A stretch of 64,000 nucleotides of DNA from Planctomycetaceae bacterium (lineage in GTDB: Bacteria > Planctomycetota > Planctomycetia > Planctomycetales > Planctomycetaceae), in contig JAWKTX010000001.1 in assembly GCA_041398825.1 (NCBI GenBank), forward strand, positions 558,001 to 622,000. The letters are read 5' to 3'. Under the pieces are notes generated by a model. The model searched no databases. It was given only the letters and a program-made list of their open reading frames with translations, and was not told the origin of the DNA. The position numbers and the translations under genes are program-made. This document shows positions 27,512 through 35,488 of the stretch, piece after piece; position 1 is the stretch's first letter; each line of letters opens with the position of its first letter.

Positions 27512-28753
27512 ATGTCAGTCCTTCAGAATGCCGACCCCGCTATCTGGGAAGCCATTTGCCACGAACGCAGCCGTCAGACAGAAGGTCTGGAACTTATCGC
27601 CTCCGAAAACTACACCAGTGCTGCCATTATGGAAGCCGCTGGGACCGTGCTGACAAACAAGTACGCAGAAGGTTATCCCGGCAAACGATACTACGGTGGA
27701 TGTGAAAATGTAGACGTTGTCGAGAATCTGGCGCGGGAGCGAGTATGTCAGCTGTTCGGGGCAGAACATGCGAATGTGCAGCCTCACGCCGGATCCCAGG
27801 CCAACATGGCAGTTTATCTGAGTGTCGTTAAGCCCGGCGATACGGTGCTCGCCATGGACCTCGCACACGGAGGACACCTCACGCACGGTATGCGACTGAA
27901 CTTCAGCGGTCTGCATTACAATGCAATTCACTACGGTGTCAGGCAGGATGATCATCGCATTGATTTCGATCAGGTTGCCAGCCTTGCTCGCGAACACAAG
28001 CCGAAGATGATCATCGCCGGTGCCAGCGCGTATCCTCGCGAAATTGATCATGCAAAGTTTGCGGACATTGCCAAAGAAGTTGGCGCGGTCCTGATGGTCG
28101 ACATGGCCCACTACGCCGGACTTGTTGCCGGCGGCATTCACAACAGCCCAGTCCCAGTCGCTGACTTTGTTACGTCTACTTCGCACAAAACTTTGCGAGG
28201 TCCGCGTTCAGGGTTTGTTCTTTGCAGGAGTCAGTACGCGAAAGACCTTGACCGCAGCGTCTTTCCGGGGATGCAGGGCGGCCCATTGATGCATATTGTC
28301 GCGGCCAAAGCTGTCTGTTTTGCGGAAGCTTTGCAACCGGCCTTCAAAGCGTACGCTCAGCAGATTGTCGACAATGCAAAGACCCTGGCTGAAACACTGA
28401 TGGCCGGTGGTCTGCGACTCGTTTCCGGGGGGACGGACAATCATTTGATGATGTGCGATGTGACGGCTATCGACCTGTCGGGCAACGTTGCCGAAAAGGC
28501 CCTGGATGAAGCAGGCATCACCGTCAACAAGAATATGATTCCGTACGACCAACGCAAGCCGATGGATCCCAGCGGGATTCGCATCGGGACTGCGGCGCTG
28601 ACAACTCGTGGAATGAAGACTGACGAAATGAAGAAAGTCGGGGGCTGGATTCTGCAGGCACTGAAGAACGCTGACAACAGTGGCGAACTATCAGCGGTCC
28701 GTCGGGAAATCGCTGACTTTGCGAAAGCATTCCCTGTACCAGGGATTGGTTAG
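27512..28753 (+). CDS. glyA: Serine hydroxymethyltransferase
   Basis: The 413-residue enzyme interconverts serine and glycine, supplying methylene-tetrahydrofolate. It has the SHMT landmarks: LIASENYTSAAIMEAAG near 23-40, NKYAEGYPGKRYYGGCE, QPHAGSQANMAVY, DMAHYAGLVAGG, and the PLP-binding lysine in TSTSHKTLRGPR near 225-236. The C-terminus MDPSGIRIGTAALTTRG is intact. Length is normal. The start ATG has AAAGAACAAC upstream, a weak ribosome-binding site. Cytoplasmic, one-gene unit. Confidence 0.97.
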   Translation: MSVLQNADPAIWEAICHERSRQTEGLELIASENYTSAAIMEAAGTVLTNKYAEGYPGKRYYGGCENVDVVENLARERVCQLFGAEHANVQPHAGSQANMAVYLSVVKPGDTVLAMDLAHGGHLTHGMRLNFSGLHYNAIHYGVRQDDHRIDFDQVASLAREHKPKMIIAGASAYPREIDHAKFADIAKEVGAVLMVDMAHYAGLVAGGIHNSPVPVADFVTSTSHKTLRGPRSGFVLCRSQYAKDLDRSVFPGMQGGPLMHIVAAKAVCFAEALQPAFKAYAQQIVDNAKTLAETLMAGGLRLVSGGTDNHLMMCDVTAIDLSGNVAEKALDEAGITVNKNMIPYDQRKPMDPSGIRIGTAALTTRGMKTDEMKKVGGWILQALKNADNSGELSAVRREIADFAKAFPVPGIG

Positions 28754-28934
28754 GGCTCTGGAATCACCGGCGCAGGTGCACCGTGTCGGCTTGATACGGT
28801 GCCCCCGGTGGTCCAGTGAGCGAAGCGACGGCGTTGGCCTGAGTTCACAACGAAGCATGGCCGCTCTTATAACCTGCTGAGACCGGAACATGATCACGGT
28901 ATGGGTTCAGCGACGGCTAACCTACTAACCTAAC
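28754..28934. other. Spacer after glyA with a possible hairpin
   Basis: A stem GCACCGT (28778-28784) pairs with ACGGTGC (28796-28802) shortly after the glyA stop. It has no T tract, so it is a weak terminator candidate. No gene is supported here. Confidence 0.4.
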
Positions 28935-29030
28935 GGCCTGTTGGAAAACGAGACTGGCTTGAGCTGGAGACCTGAGAACACGACGGTTTCCAGCCGTCCA
29001 GCGTGCCTGTCCCGATTTTTCAATGGACAG
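28935..29030 (+). repeat. Dispersed inverted-repeat element, copy C
   Basis: This copy begins GGCCTGTTGGAAAACGAGAC and ends CCTGTCCCGATTTTTCAATG. It aligns along its length with copies at 1361-1456 and 23406-23497, including GAACACGACGGTTTCCAGCC in the middle. It sits in the gene-free stretch between glyA and tRNA-Phe, and 29031-29422 beyond it has no recognisable gene. Confidence 0.85.
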
Positions 29031-29422
29031 CTAAGTTATGGAGTTCCCTGCCTGAACTGAGACGCCGGCTGGCCCCGGGCTGCGAGCCCCTGATTCTGCT
29101 CGGAAAGCGGGCAAACCATGAATTTCTGAATGGCAATTCGGGGAGGCTCTGTGCCACCATCGACCGCCCCGGCGATCGAAAGTGCACTCGCCTCAAATCG
29201 TTCGCACTTAGAATCTTTGCGGCGTGAACTTTCTGACTTGAACCGACACGAACGCGTGGATTCAACAGAAGGCGGTTGTCGGGAGATGCGACACGAACAA
29301 GGGCACCCGGAATGCCTGACTGGCAGAGCCCGGATTCTGGCCGCCGGTAGACCGCCATCATGGTTTCAGGCAACTCAGGGACGGGCCAGGCAACTCAGAG
29401 ACGCTCAAAGTGATGGAGGTAA

Positions 29423-29457
29423 ACGAAAACAGGGTTCCCGAATGTCTCGGAAACCCT
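29423..29457 (-). terminator. Intrinsic terminator of tRNA-Phe
   Basis: Read leftward, AGGGTTTCCGA pairs with TCGGGAACCCT over a five-base loop, with one mismatch, and GTTTTCGTTT follows. It starts 14 bases past the tRNA 3' end on the same strand. The position and T-rich tail fit an intrinsic terminator. Confidence 0.75.
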
Positions 29458-29470
29458 GCTATTCTTCCAA

Positions 29471-29543
29471 TGGGCAGAGGGGGAATCGAACCCCCGACAC
29501 CAGGATTTTCAGTCCTGTGCTCTACCAACTGAGCTATCTGCCC
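29471..29543 (-). tRNA. tRNA-Phe (anticodon GAA)
   Basis: The 73-base cloverleaf has acceptor GGGCAGA paired with TCTGCCC, a D arm GCTC-AGTTGGT-AGAGC, and anticodon arm CAGGA-CTGAAAA-TCCTG with anticodon GAA. The T arm is GGGGG-TTCGATT-CCCCC. The discriminator base is A and CCA is not encoded. The gene is transcribed leftward and ends before the terminator at 29423-29457. Confidence 0.97.
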
Positions 29544-29582
29544 TGGAGATGAATGGCTTTCGCCATTCAAACCGCCTTTGTT

Positions 29583-29610
29583 TCACGATTTTGATGACTC
29601 GAAATCGTGA
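29583..29610 (-). terminator. Hairpin between DapA-like gene and tRNA-Phe
   Basis: TCACGATTT at 29583-29591 pairs perfectly with AAATCGTGA at 29602-29610, around a ten-base loop. A second short hairpin, GAATGGC (29551-29557) and GCCATTC (29562-29568), follows. They lie between the leftward DapA-like gene and the tRNA and may end the upstream transcript, though no long T tract is visible. Confidence 0.45.
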
Positions 29611-29746
29611 GCGGGCGGGATGTTAGTGACTGTCGACCGGCATTACAAGACAACGAAAGATTCTTGCCCAACTTCGACACAACATCCGCCTAAGTAGGAG
29701 CGTGTGTTCTGGTTGTGAAGACTTTGCCACCCGAGATCATCCGTTC

Positions 29747-30667
29747 TCAGACGCTGATTCCTGCGTTCAGCAGTTCAATGGCCGCCTCTTTGACCCGGAC
29801 AGCCGCGGAATCAGCCAGACCGGAAAGCAATGGCAGGTGTGGACCCGTTTGACCGATGCCAGCGAGTGCAACAGCCTCATGCAGGACACGGATGGGATTA
29901 ATTTCATTCCTCAGGTCTTCCAGGGGCAGGAATACCTTTCGGATGTCCTCAGCAAGGTCATAATTCTTGTCGCAAATTGCTTTCAGCATCAGTTGTGAAA
30001 GAGTCGGATTGATACAGACGCAGCCAGAGGTAAATCCATTGAGTTTGAATTTCGTCAGATGGACCAAAGCGGGTTGTTCTCCAATTCCGCTGCAGATGAT
30101 CCTGGGGTCGACCATTGACACCAGTCGCTCAAGATAAGGATCGTCCGACGTGTCTTCTCGAACGATTGCATACTTGATGAATGAAACGAGTCCGTCACGC
30201 ACTAATTCGGCTGCACCTTCCGGGCTGATGTACCCTTCTTCCTTGATGTACAGGACAGCTGGGCGATTGATCGTTTCGACGAATCGCCGGAAGCCATTCA
30301 TCAATCCAGGTTCTGTCATAACGGCCTTTGTCGGCAGAACCATCACTGTCGGGAAGTCTGTGTCACGGATGACGTCGGCCTGATCCATCATCAGGCCATA
30401 CGAAGGACCAACGGACGGAACCACCAGGGTGTTTTCGCCAGCAGACGCGCGAAGTACATCCAGCAGGCTGGCATATTTGCTCATTCGAACGTGGTAGAGG
30501 TTCGCGTTTCCGCCATAAAGCAGCATCGAGACGCCACCGTTTTCGATGTGCCGAATAATTTTTGTATTTTCATCCGGACAAATCACGTCGTTTGCCCCGC
30601 GTGCGAGGGGTGGGACAGCAAGAACGGATGAGCGAAACTGTTCGGGGCGAAACGGAGTAGTCTGCAT
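29747..30667 (-). CDS. Dihydrodipicolinate synthase/N-acetylneuraminate lyase family protein
   Basis: I start at the ATG at 30667 because the family fold begins with FRPEQFRSSVLAVPPLA. Upstream in-frame starts at 30739 and 30748 remain possible. The product has 306 residues. It shows the TIM-barrel pattern of the DapA/NanA family: the Schiff-base lysine in FIKYAI near 160 and a tyrosine in VLYIKEEGY near 135. The glycine-rich phosphate-type loop GGVSMLLYGGNANLYH lies near 44-60. The substrate cannot be told from sequence. It is probably not the lysine-pathway DapA, which usually has a YNVP motif that is not evident here. Confidence 0.8.
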   Translation of the reverse strand: MQTTPFRPEQFRSSVLAVPPLARGANDVICPDENTKIIRHIENGGVSMLLYGGNANLYHVRMSKYASLLDVLRASAGENTLVVPSVGPSYGLMMDQADVIRDTDFPTVMVLPTKAVMTEPGLMNGFRRFVETINRPAVLYIKEEGYISPEGAAELVRDGLVSFIKYAIVREDTSDDPYLERLVSMVDPRIICSGIGEQPALVHLTKFKLNGFTSGCVCINPTLSQLMLKAICDKNYDLAEDIRKVFLPLEDLRNEINPIRVLHEAVALAGIGQTGPHLPLLSGLADSAAVRVKEAAIELLNAGISV

Positions 30668-30987
30668 GGTTGTCGCTTTTGGGATGACTTCGGGCAGGAT
30701 TGAAGGTGTTTTTTGAGAATGCGGCAGGATAACGTCCATGCGACGCAAATCCAGCAGAGCCGATCCTGTGTTGCAGTTTGCGGCTTCGGGTGTCTGAATG
30801 CCGGGCGATTTTGTTTGAAAAGGGACTTCAATCCGTCTGCAATGGGCCGGAGAGCGTATTCAACAGCAGAGAATTGCGCTGGCAAGCCCTGAGCATGGCG
30901 TCGCAATTCGCGGGTTGTTTTGCTGTAAAGTGTTGCAGTTTATTAGTTTGTGTTCATTGTGCCGCGGGTGTTGGCCAGAGGTGCGAC

Positions 30988-33423
30988 GTGTTTCTGAATC
31001 GGGCATTCAATAGACGCCGTAAAAATCGCGGGTACTGCGCCGATTCCGCGGCGGTTCAGACTGAGTGTTTTGAGGAACGTCGACTTCTCAGTGCTGTCAC
31101 GATGGCTGTTGGAGCCTCGCAGGATACATCGATCTTCAATGTTGGTCAGGGTGACGTTTCGAACGGCGCCGGGGAGTACGTCCTGAGCGGCGGAGAAGGC
31201 AGCGATGAAACTGCGATTCGCGGTCTGATCCATTTTGATTTGAATACCTCGTCGATTCCGTTTGGCGCGACAATTCTGGATGTGACACTTCGGCTGAATG
31301 CAGCCTACAGCGTAGGAGGGGCAGCGAATATTTCGCTGCATCGAGTCAGCAATGCCTGGGGCGAAGGTGCGTCTGACGCGCTGGATGACGAGCTCGATGG
31401 TGCAGCCGCAGCCGCACAGGACGCGACGTGGATATATCGCTTCTACAATGGCTCACAGTGGAATTCGCCCGGCGGAGATTTTTCTGCTGGAGAATCTGCA
31501 TCGGCCAGTGTCGGTGCTGCTGGTTTGTACCAGTGGAACGACCTGGGCATGATCTCAGACGTCCAGTCGTGGCTGGACGATGCGTCTCAGAACTTCGGCT
31601 GGATGCTTTTGAGCGAGTCCGTTCCCGGTTCGGTGAAGGCTTTCCACAGCCACGATTCGTCGAATGCTGCTCTGCGACCGTCTCTGGAAATTACCTACGA
31701 AGAACCCATTCTGCCAGCTTTGGTTGCGGGACGAGCCTGGGATGACTCGGATGGAAACGGATTGCGCGTTCCGCTGGTGGTTCACGATCTTCAACTGCAG
31801 TTCTACCAGCAGAAAGACTTCTTCAACGTCTACAGGGGCCAGGAATACTGGTACAGATCGGCGGTCAACAACGAATGGTATTTTCTGACACCTGATGGAA
31901 CATTGACCCACTGGGACCGGACTCCCGGCCAATTATCGGGCACTGCCGTATCGACCATTTCCCGACGATTCTGGGAACTACAGAACAAGCACCTGCTTTT
32001 GAAGGACGCAGTCCAGCCCGAAGCATATTTGAATGGAGTGACCGTTGAACTGCTGGATTCACAGGGTGTTGTTCAACGTTCGACCGTGACAGGAGATTTC
32101 GACGTCAACAACGACGGACTCATCAATCCTGAAACGGAATCGGGGTGGTACCGTTTTGAGCAGGTCCCTGCTGGTGACTACCAGGTTCGACAGATATTAC
32201 CAACGACGCGCACCGCCAGCAGTGGTGACCACAGCGGATTGGCAACCACTGTTCACCAGTTGGACAGTCAGCTGAATCTTCGATTTTACAAATCGTTGTT
32301 TGAAGATTTTGGTGGAGAAGGCGAGCGTTGGTTTCTCGGGGACAACGGCTGGTATTACATCCTTCCGACCGGTGAAGTGTACCGATGGAAGGCTCAGCCA
32401 ATTACGCCCTCGCAACCCCTGACAGGAACTCTGGTCGTTGAGCTGAATCATTCTTATTTCCGCGACCCGTCATTGATCTATCTTGCCAGCAATCCCGTTG
32501 TTGCGGCGGTTGACGGCACGACAATCGACACCATTGACTTGCCGAGTTTTGAAGCGATCGAGATTTCCGGACGGATTTGGCACGATCAGAATGGTGATGG
32601 ACTTCCAGGCCGCCAGGATTATCCAACGGTTCATGCTTTGGCGACCGCTCCTGCTGGTGGCCCGGCTAAGGCAGTATTCTGGTATCAGTCTGCCGGGGTG
32701 GGAAATGGTCCCGTTTATTACTATGCCGACCAGTTCGGAAACATCTTTGAGTGGGCGGCATCAAGTGGTTCGAAATTTGTCACTCAGGTGTGGGGCGGAT
32801 TTGAGCTGACGTCCCAGAGTATCCTGGAAACGGCATTCATCGTTGAGCCTTACCTGAATGGATGGGCAGTCGAGCTTGTTGATGCTGCAGGTCGGGTGGT
32901 TGGCACGGCAACTTCAACGGACCTGGACAAGAATGCGGATCAGGTCATTCAGGCTTCCAGCGAGCGAGGCTGGTACGTTTTCAACAATGTTCTGCCAGGC
33001 GAATACACTGTGCGCCAGGCCGTTCATGTGGACTGGGTACGCACCACAACCCATGATCCAATGCAACAGTTGACTGACCTTCAGTTCACTTACGGTTTCA
33101 AGCGTGTGCCGAAGGACTGGTATGACTTTGGGTTCCGCCAGGAACGCTGGTTCCAAAGCAGGGATAACTATTGGTTTTACATCACGCCTGATGGCAGCAT
33201 CTTCGAATGGGATCGGAGGAGTGGGGGAGCAAAAGGGCTCGTGAATGGAACACTCGTCGCGCAGACATCTTCGAGCTGCTACCTGAATATGGAGCTGCTG
33301 TTCGCCCCTGCTGCGAAAGTTCTGAAGGCCCCTGCAGGCGCGATTCTGAATACAGTCAGTTTCGGCAATCTCAGGCTGATCGACAGCCTGTTTGGTGAAA
33401 TTGAAAGTCAGTTGCACTCCTGA
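30988..33423 (+). CDS. LEPR-XLL-type surface protein with DNRLRE domain and duplicated Cna/SdrD-B-like units carrying WY-rich inserts
   Basis: I choose the GTG at 30988 (811 residues) because GAGG precedes it and the export motif FEERRLLSA then falls near residue 30, as usual for this class; the frame is open to 30778. A DNRLRE-type domain covers about 50-235 (ETAIRGLIHFDLNTSS through LRPSLEITYEE). Then come two similar 270-residue modules. Each has GRxWxDxxGDGL, a WY-rich block, an EPYLNG-type SdrD-B-like segment ending in GxYxVRQ, and a second WY block. The WY blocks share WxxxxxYxxxxDGxxxxWD. It is probably anchored outside the cell. Confidence 0.8.
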   Translation: MFLNRAFNRRRKNRGYCADSAAVQTECFEERRLLSAVTMAVGASQDTSIFNVGQGDVSNGAGEYVLSGGEGSDETAIRGLIHFDLNTSSIPFGATILDVTLRLNAAYSVGGAANISLHRVSNAWGEGASDALDDELDGAAAAAQDATWIYRFYNGSQWNSPGGDFSAGESASASVGAAGLYQWNDLGMISDVQSWLDDASQNFGWMLLSESVPGSVKAFHSHDSSNAALRPSLEITYEEPILPALVAGRAWDDSDGNGLRVPLVVHDLQLQFYQQKDFFNVYRGQEYWYRSAVNNEWYFLTPDGTLTHWDRTPGQLSGTAVSTISRRFWELQNKHLLLKDAVQPEAYLNGVTVELLDSQGVVQRSTVTGDFDVNNDGLINPETESGWYRFEQVPAGDYQVRQILPTTRTASSGDHSGLATTVHQLDSQLNLRFYKSLFEDFGGEGERWFLGDNGWYYILPTGEVYRWKAQPITPSQPLTGTLVVELNHSYFRDPSLIYLASNPVVAAVDGTTIDTIDLPSFEAIEISGRIWHDQNGDGLPGRQDYPTVHALATAPAGGPAKAVFWYQSAGVGNGPVYYYADQFGNIFEWAASSGSKFVTQVWGGFELTSQSILETAFIVEPYLNGWAVELVDAAGRVVGTATSTDLDKNADQVIQASSERGWYVFNNVLPGEYTVRQAVHVDWVRTTTHDPMQQLTDLQFTYGFKRVPKDWYDFGFRQERWFQSRDNYWFYITPDGSIFEWDRRSGGAKGLVNGTLVAQTSSSCYLNMELLFAPAAKVLKAPAGAILNTVSFGNLRLIDSLFGEIESQLHS

Positions 33424-33511
33424 CAGTGCCGGGTCGTTTCTGCCCGAAGTCGCGAAAGTGGCCAACCACCCATTGAAAATGCCGGATCAGGTCGTGCGTT
33501 GGCGCGCCGTG

Positions 33512-34918
33512 TTATTCTTTCAGTAGTTCCTGAATCGCAGTCATCAGGACTGCTTCGACATCCGGAGCTACATCCGATGCGCGTTCGCTGGCTTCGTAGC
33601 CTCCCTGGGAATATGCGATTTCGGTACCGATATAACCGGGACCATAGTCGCCATAGGCAGCCATCGCTACATTCAGGTCCGGTCTGGCTGCTTTAGCGGC
33701 CAGCTGATATTCCACAAAAAGTTCTCCGGGCATGTGCAGGATGCGGATATCCCCGAGCGACAGCATTGGAATATCAATCTTGTGACCGTTCCTGCACCTT
33801 GATAGCCACGCCAGTTTATCACCGGCGACGCGTGCTTCCGCTGAGTTCGGATTGGCGGAGATTGTTGTTCGGAGTCGTGTTTCTTCCAGGTGTTTTGCCG
33901 GTGGAAGTGACACCTGCCTGATGTGCCAGGAAAGAGGAGCGCTGTCCGCGTCGATTTTGAGTGTGTTGTCGAACGCGCGTTGCATTCCGTCGGCCAGTTT
34001 CATGGCAAGTTTGACGCGGTTGGAATGACTGCCATCGTTGTACTTGCCTGCTCCGATGTTCCCCCCTGCCCCGTTGAAATGAACATGAACGGCTGATGGG
34101 ACGGCTTGTTGTCGAACAAATCTTGCGATGCCGGGGAAGTCCGGACTGGGGATACCCATCCGATAGTAGCTTTGGGGGTGGCAGGCGTAATAGCTGAGGA
34201 CAGCAACAGGATTCTTGTCCTGCCAGAAGCTGATCACAGACACCTGCGGGTCAATCGTACCTTCGGGTTCAGCTCTCACTTTGGGGTCGCGCGTTGCTGT
34301 GTAACGCGTGATCGCAACTTTTCCGTCGGGGCCCAGAATACGGCGGTTCGATGCCACCTCTTTGACATCCGCGACACCGAACCCAACGTGCGTGACTGCG
34401 ACATCCTTTGTCACAGCTTCGCTGACAGCAGCTTCCAGTCGCTGGAGCACCTGTCGCGTGAAAGCGCTGTCATATTGTCCGGTATCGGTTGCTCCGGCGT
34501 CGCGCAGAATGCTCTCGTTTGTAAAATCCGTGACCGGTGCATCATGTTGATGCAGCGTATGTACGGCAACTCGGTCGAATGTTGTACCTGCTGCGCGGGC
34601 AAGCGATTCCCGAAAGGCATCGTGTGATTCGTTTGCAATGCCAATCCAGTCTACAGCGCAAAGGACGACAGGCTTTGAGTCACCCTGAAGCACGATCCCA
34701 CGGCATCGCAGGGTGAGTTCGTCAACCCGGACCACAGGGTCGTACGCCATTCGATAGCCCGGAGGTGGAGTCACGTCGATGTCAAATGTCGCCACGCGCA
34801 GGTCTGCTGGTGCGGCCGAGGCCGTGATCTGCAACGAAAGAACGCAAATTGTTCCCGCGGCCATGGCCAGGAAAAGCCTGCAGCCTGAATGCAAAGTTCC
34901 GGATGTGGCGACCTTCAT
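33512..34918 (-). CDS. Neutral/alkaline ceramidase-like secreted protein
   Basis: The 468-residue product starts at the ATG at 34918 with GGAG upstream. A signal peptide follows (LFLAMAAGTICVLSLQITASA). It has the pattern of the neutral/alkaline non-lysosomal ceramidase N-terminal family: VATFDIDVTPPPGY near 40-53, an early CxxAVDWIG, and a histidine motif AVHTLHQHDAP that may bind zinc. A later region reads YYACHPQSYYRMG. Many planctomycete proteins share this domain with unclear substrate, so ceramidase activity is an inference. Upstream in-frame starts to 35014 look non-coding. Confidence 0.75.
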   Translation of the reverse strand: MKVATSGTLHSGCRLFLAMAAGTICVLSLQITASAAPADLRVATFDIDVTPPPGYRMAYDPVVRVDELTLRCRGIVLQGDSKPVVLCAVDWIGIANESHDAFRESLARAAGTTFDRVAVHTLHQHDAPVTDFTNESILRDAGATDTGQYDSAFTRQVLQRLEAAVSEAVTKDVAVTHVGFGVADVKEVASNRRILGPDGKVAITRYTATRDPKVRAEPEGTIDPQVSVISFWQDKNPVAVLSYYACHPQSYYRMGIPSPDFPGIARFVRQQAVPSAVHVHFNGAGGNIGAGKYNDGSHSNRVKLAMKLADGMQRAFDNTLKIDADSAPLSWHIRQVSLPPAKHLEETRLRTTISANPNSAEARVAGDKLAWLSRCRNGHKIDIPMLSLGDIRILHMPGELFVEYQLAAKAARPDLNVAMAAYGDYGPGYIGTEIAYSQGGYEASERASDVAPDVEAVLMTAIQELLKE

Positions 34919-35488
34919 GGGCTGTCTCCAATTGAATTTTCGCGAGAAGAAATTTTCACGGGGACCAGTGAACCTTCCGCCGATCATAGTGTCGGATTCA
35001 CGAATGTGAACCATTAGCGGCGATAAGCAGATCAGTCGCCCTGAAACTCTGTCCGGATCACTACGTTATGATCCGTCTCAATACCATACTGAAGTTCTCC
35101 TTCCGTTCATCGGAGGATCGAGCTTCATTGTCATCAGAGCGGGCATTCTGCGCGTAATCGACAGGCCTTCCGGCCGGCATACTTCGCGCGTTTGTTCGCG
35201 TTGATTCTGCAGATCAGGTTTCCGTTGGCTCAACACCAGGACGCACCCGCATTCGCCGGAGTGTACATGGTGCCGTTTGTGTTCGTAGGCAGTCTCGTGC
35301 TTCAGGGCACTTGAGAGTTGTCCGCGTGCTGAATGTGAGCCCGTCCGCTTCCGGGATGATTCCATGTCGTGTCGAGATGTGGAGATGCGTTTTCCCGGGA
35401 GCTGCTTTCCGTTGTTAGATCCGCACTGACAGCCTCCGCGTCGCCATTGCTTGTGGCGTGTGATGGCTTACCTTGAAAGGAGTTCACT
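34919..35488. other. Long intergenic region before the EF-G gene
   Basis: This gap of 570 bases separates the leftward ceramidase-like gene from the rightward EF-G. It holds an AAAGGAG ribosome-binding site just before 35489. A short hairpin GGATCA-TGATCC lies near 35055. Open frames of up to 95 codons look non-coding by composition. No RNA gene or repeat is recognised. Confidence 0.4.

Noticed and set aside
29130..29552. 140-codon frame on the plus strand
   Set aside because: It runs through the tRNA-Phe gene in antisense; tRNA structure explains the sequence.
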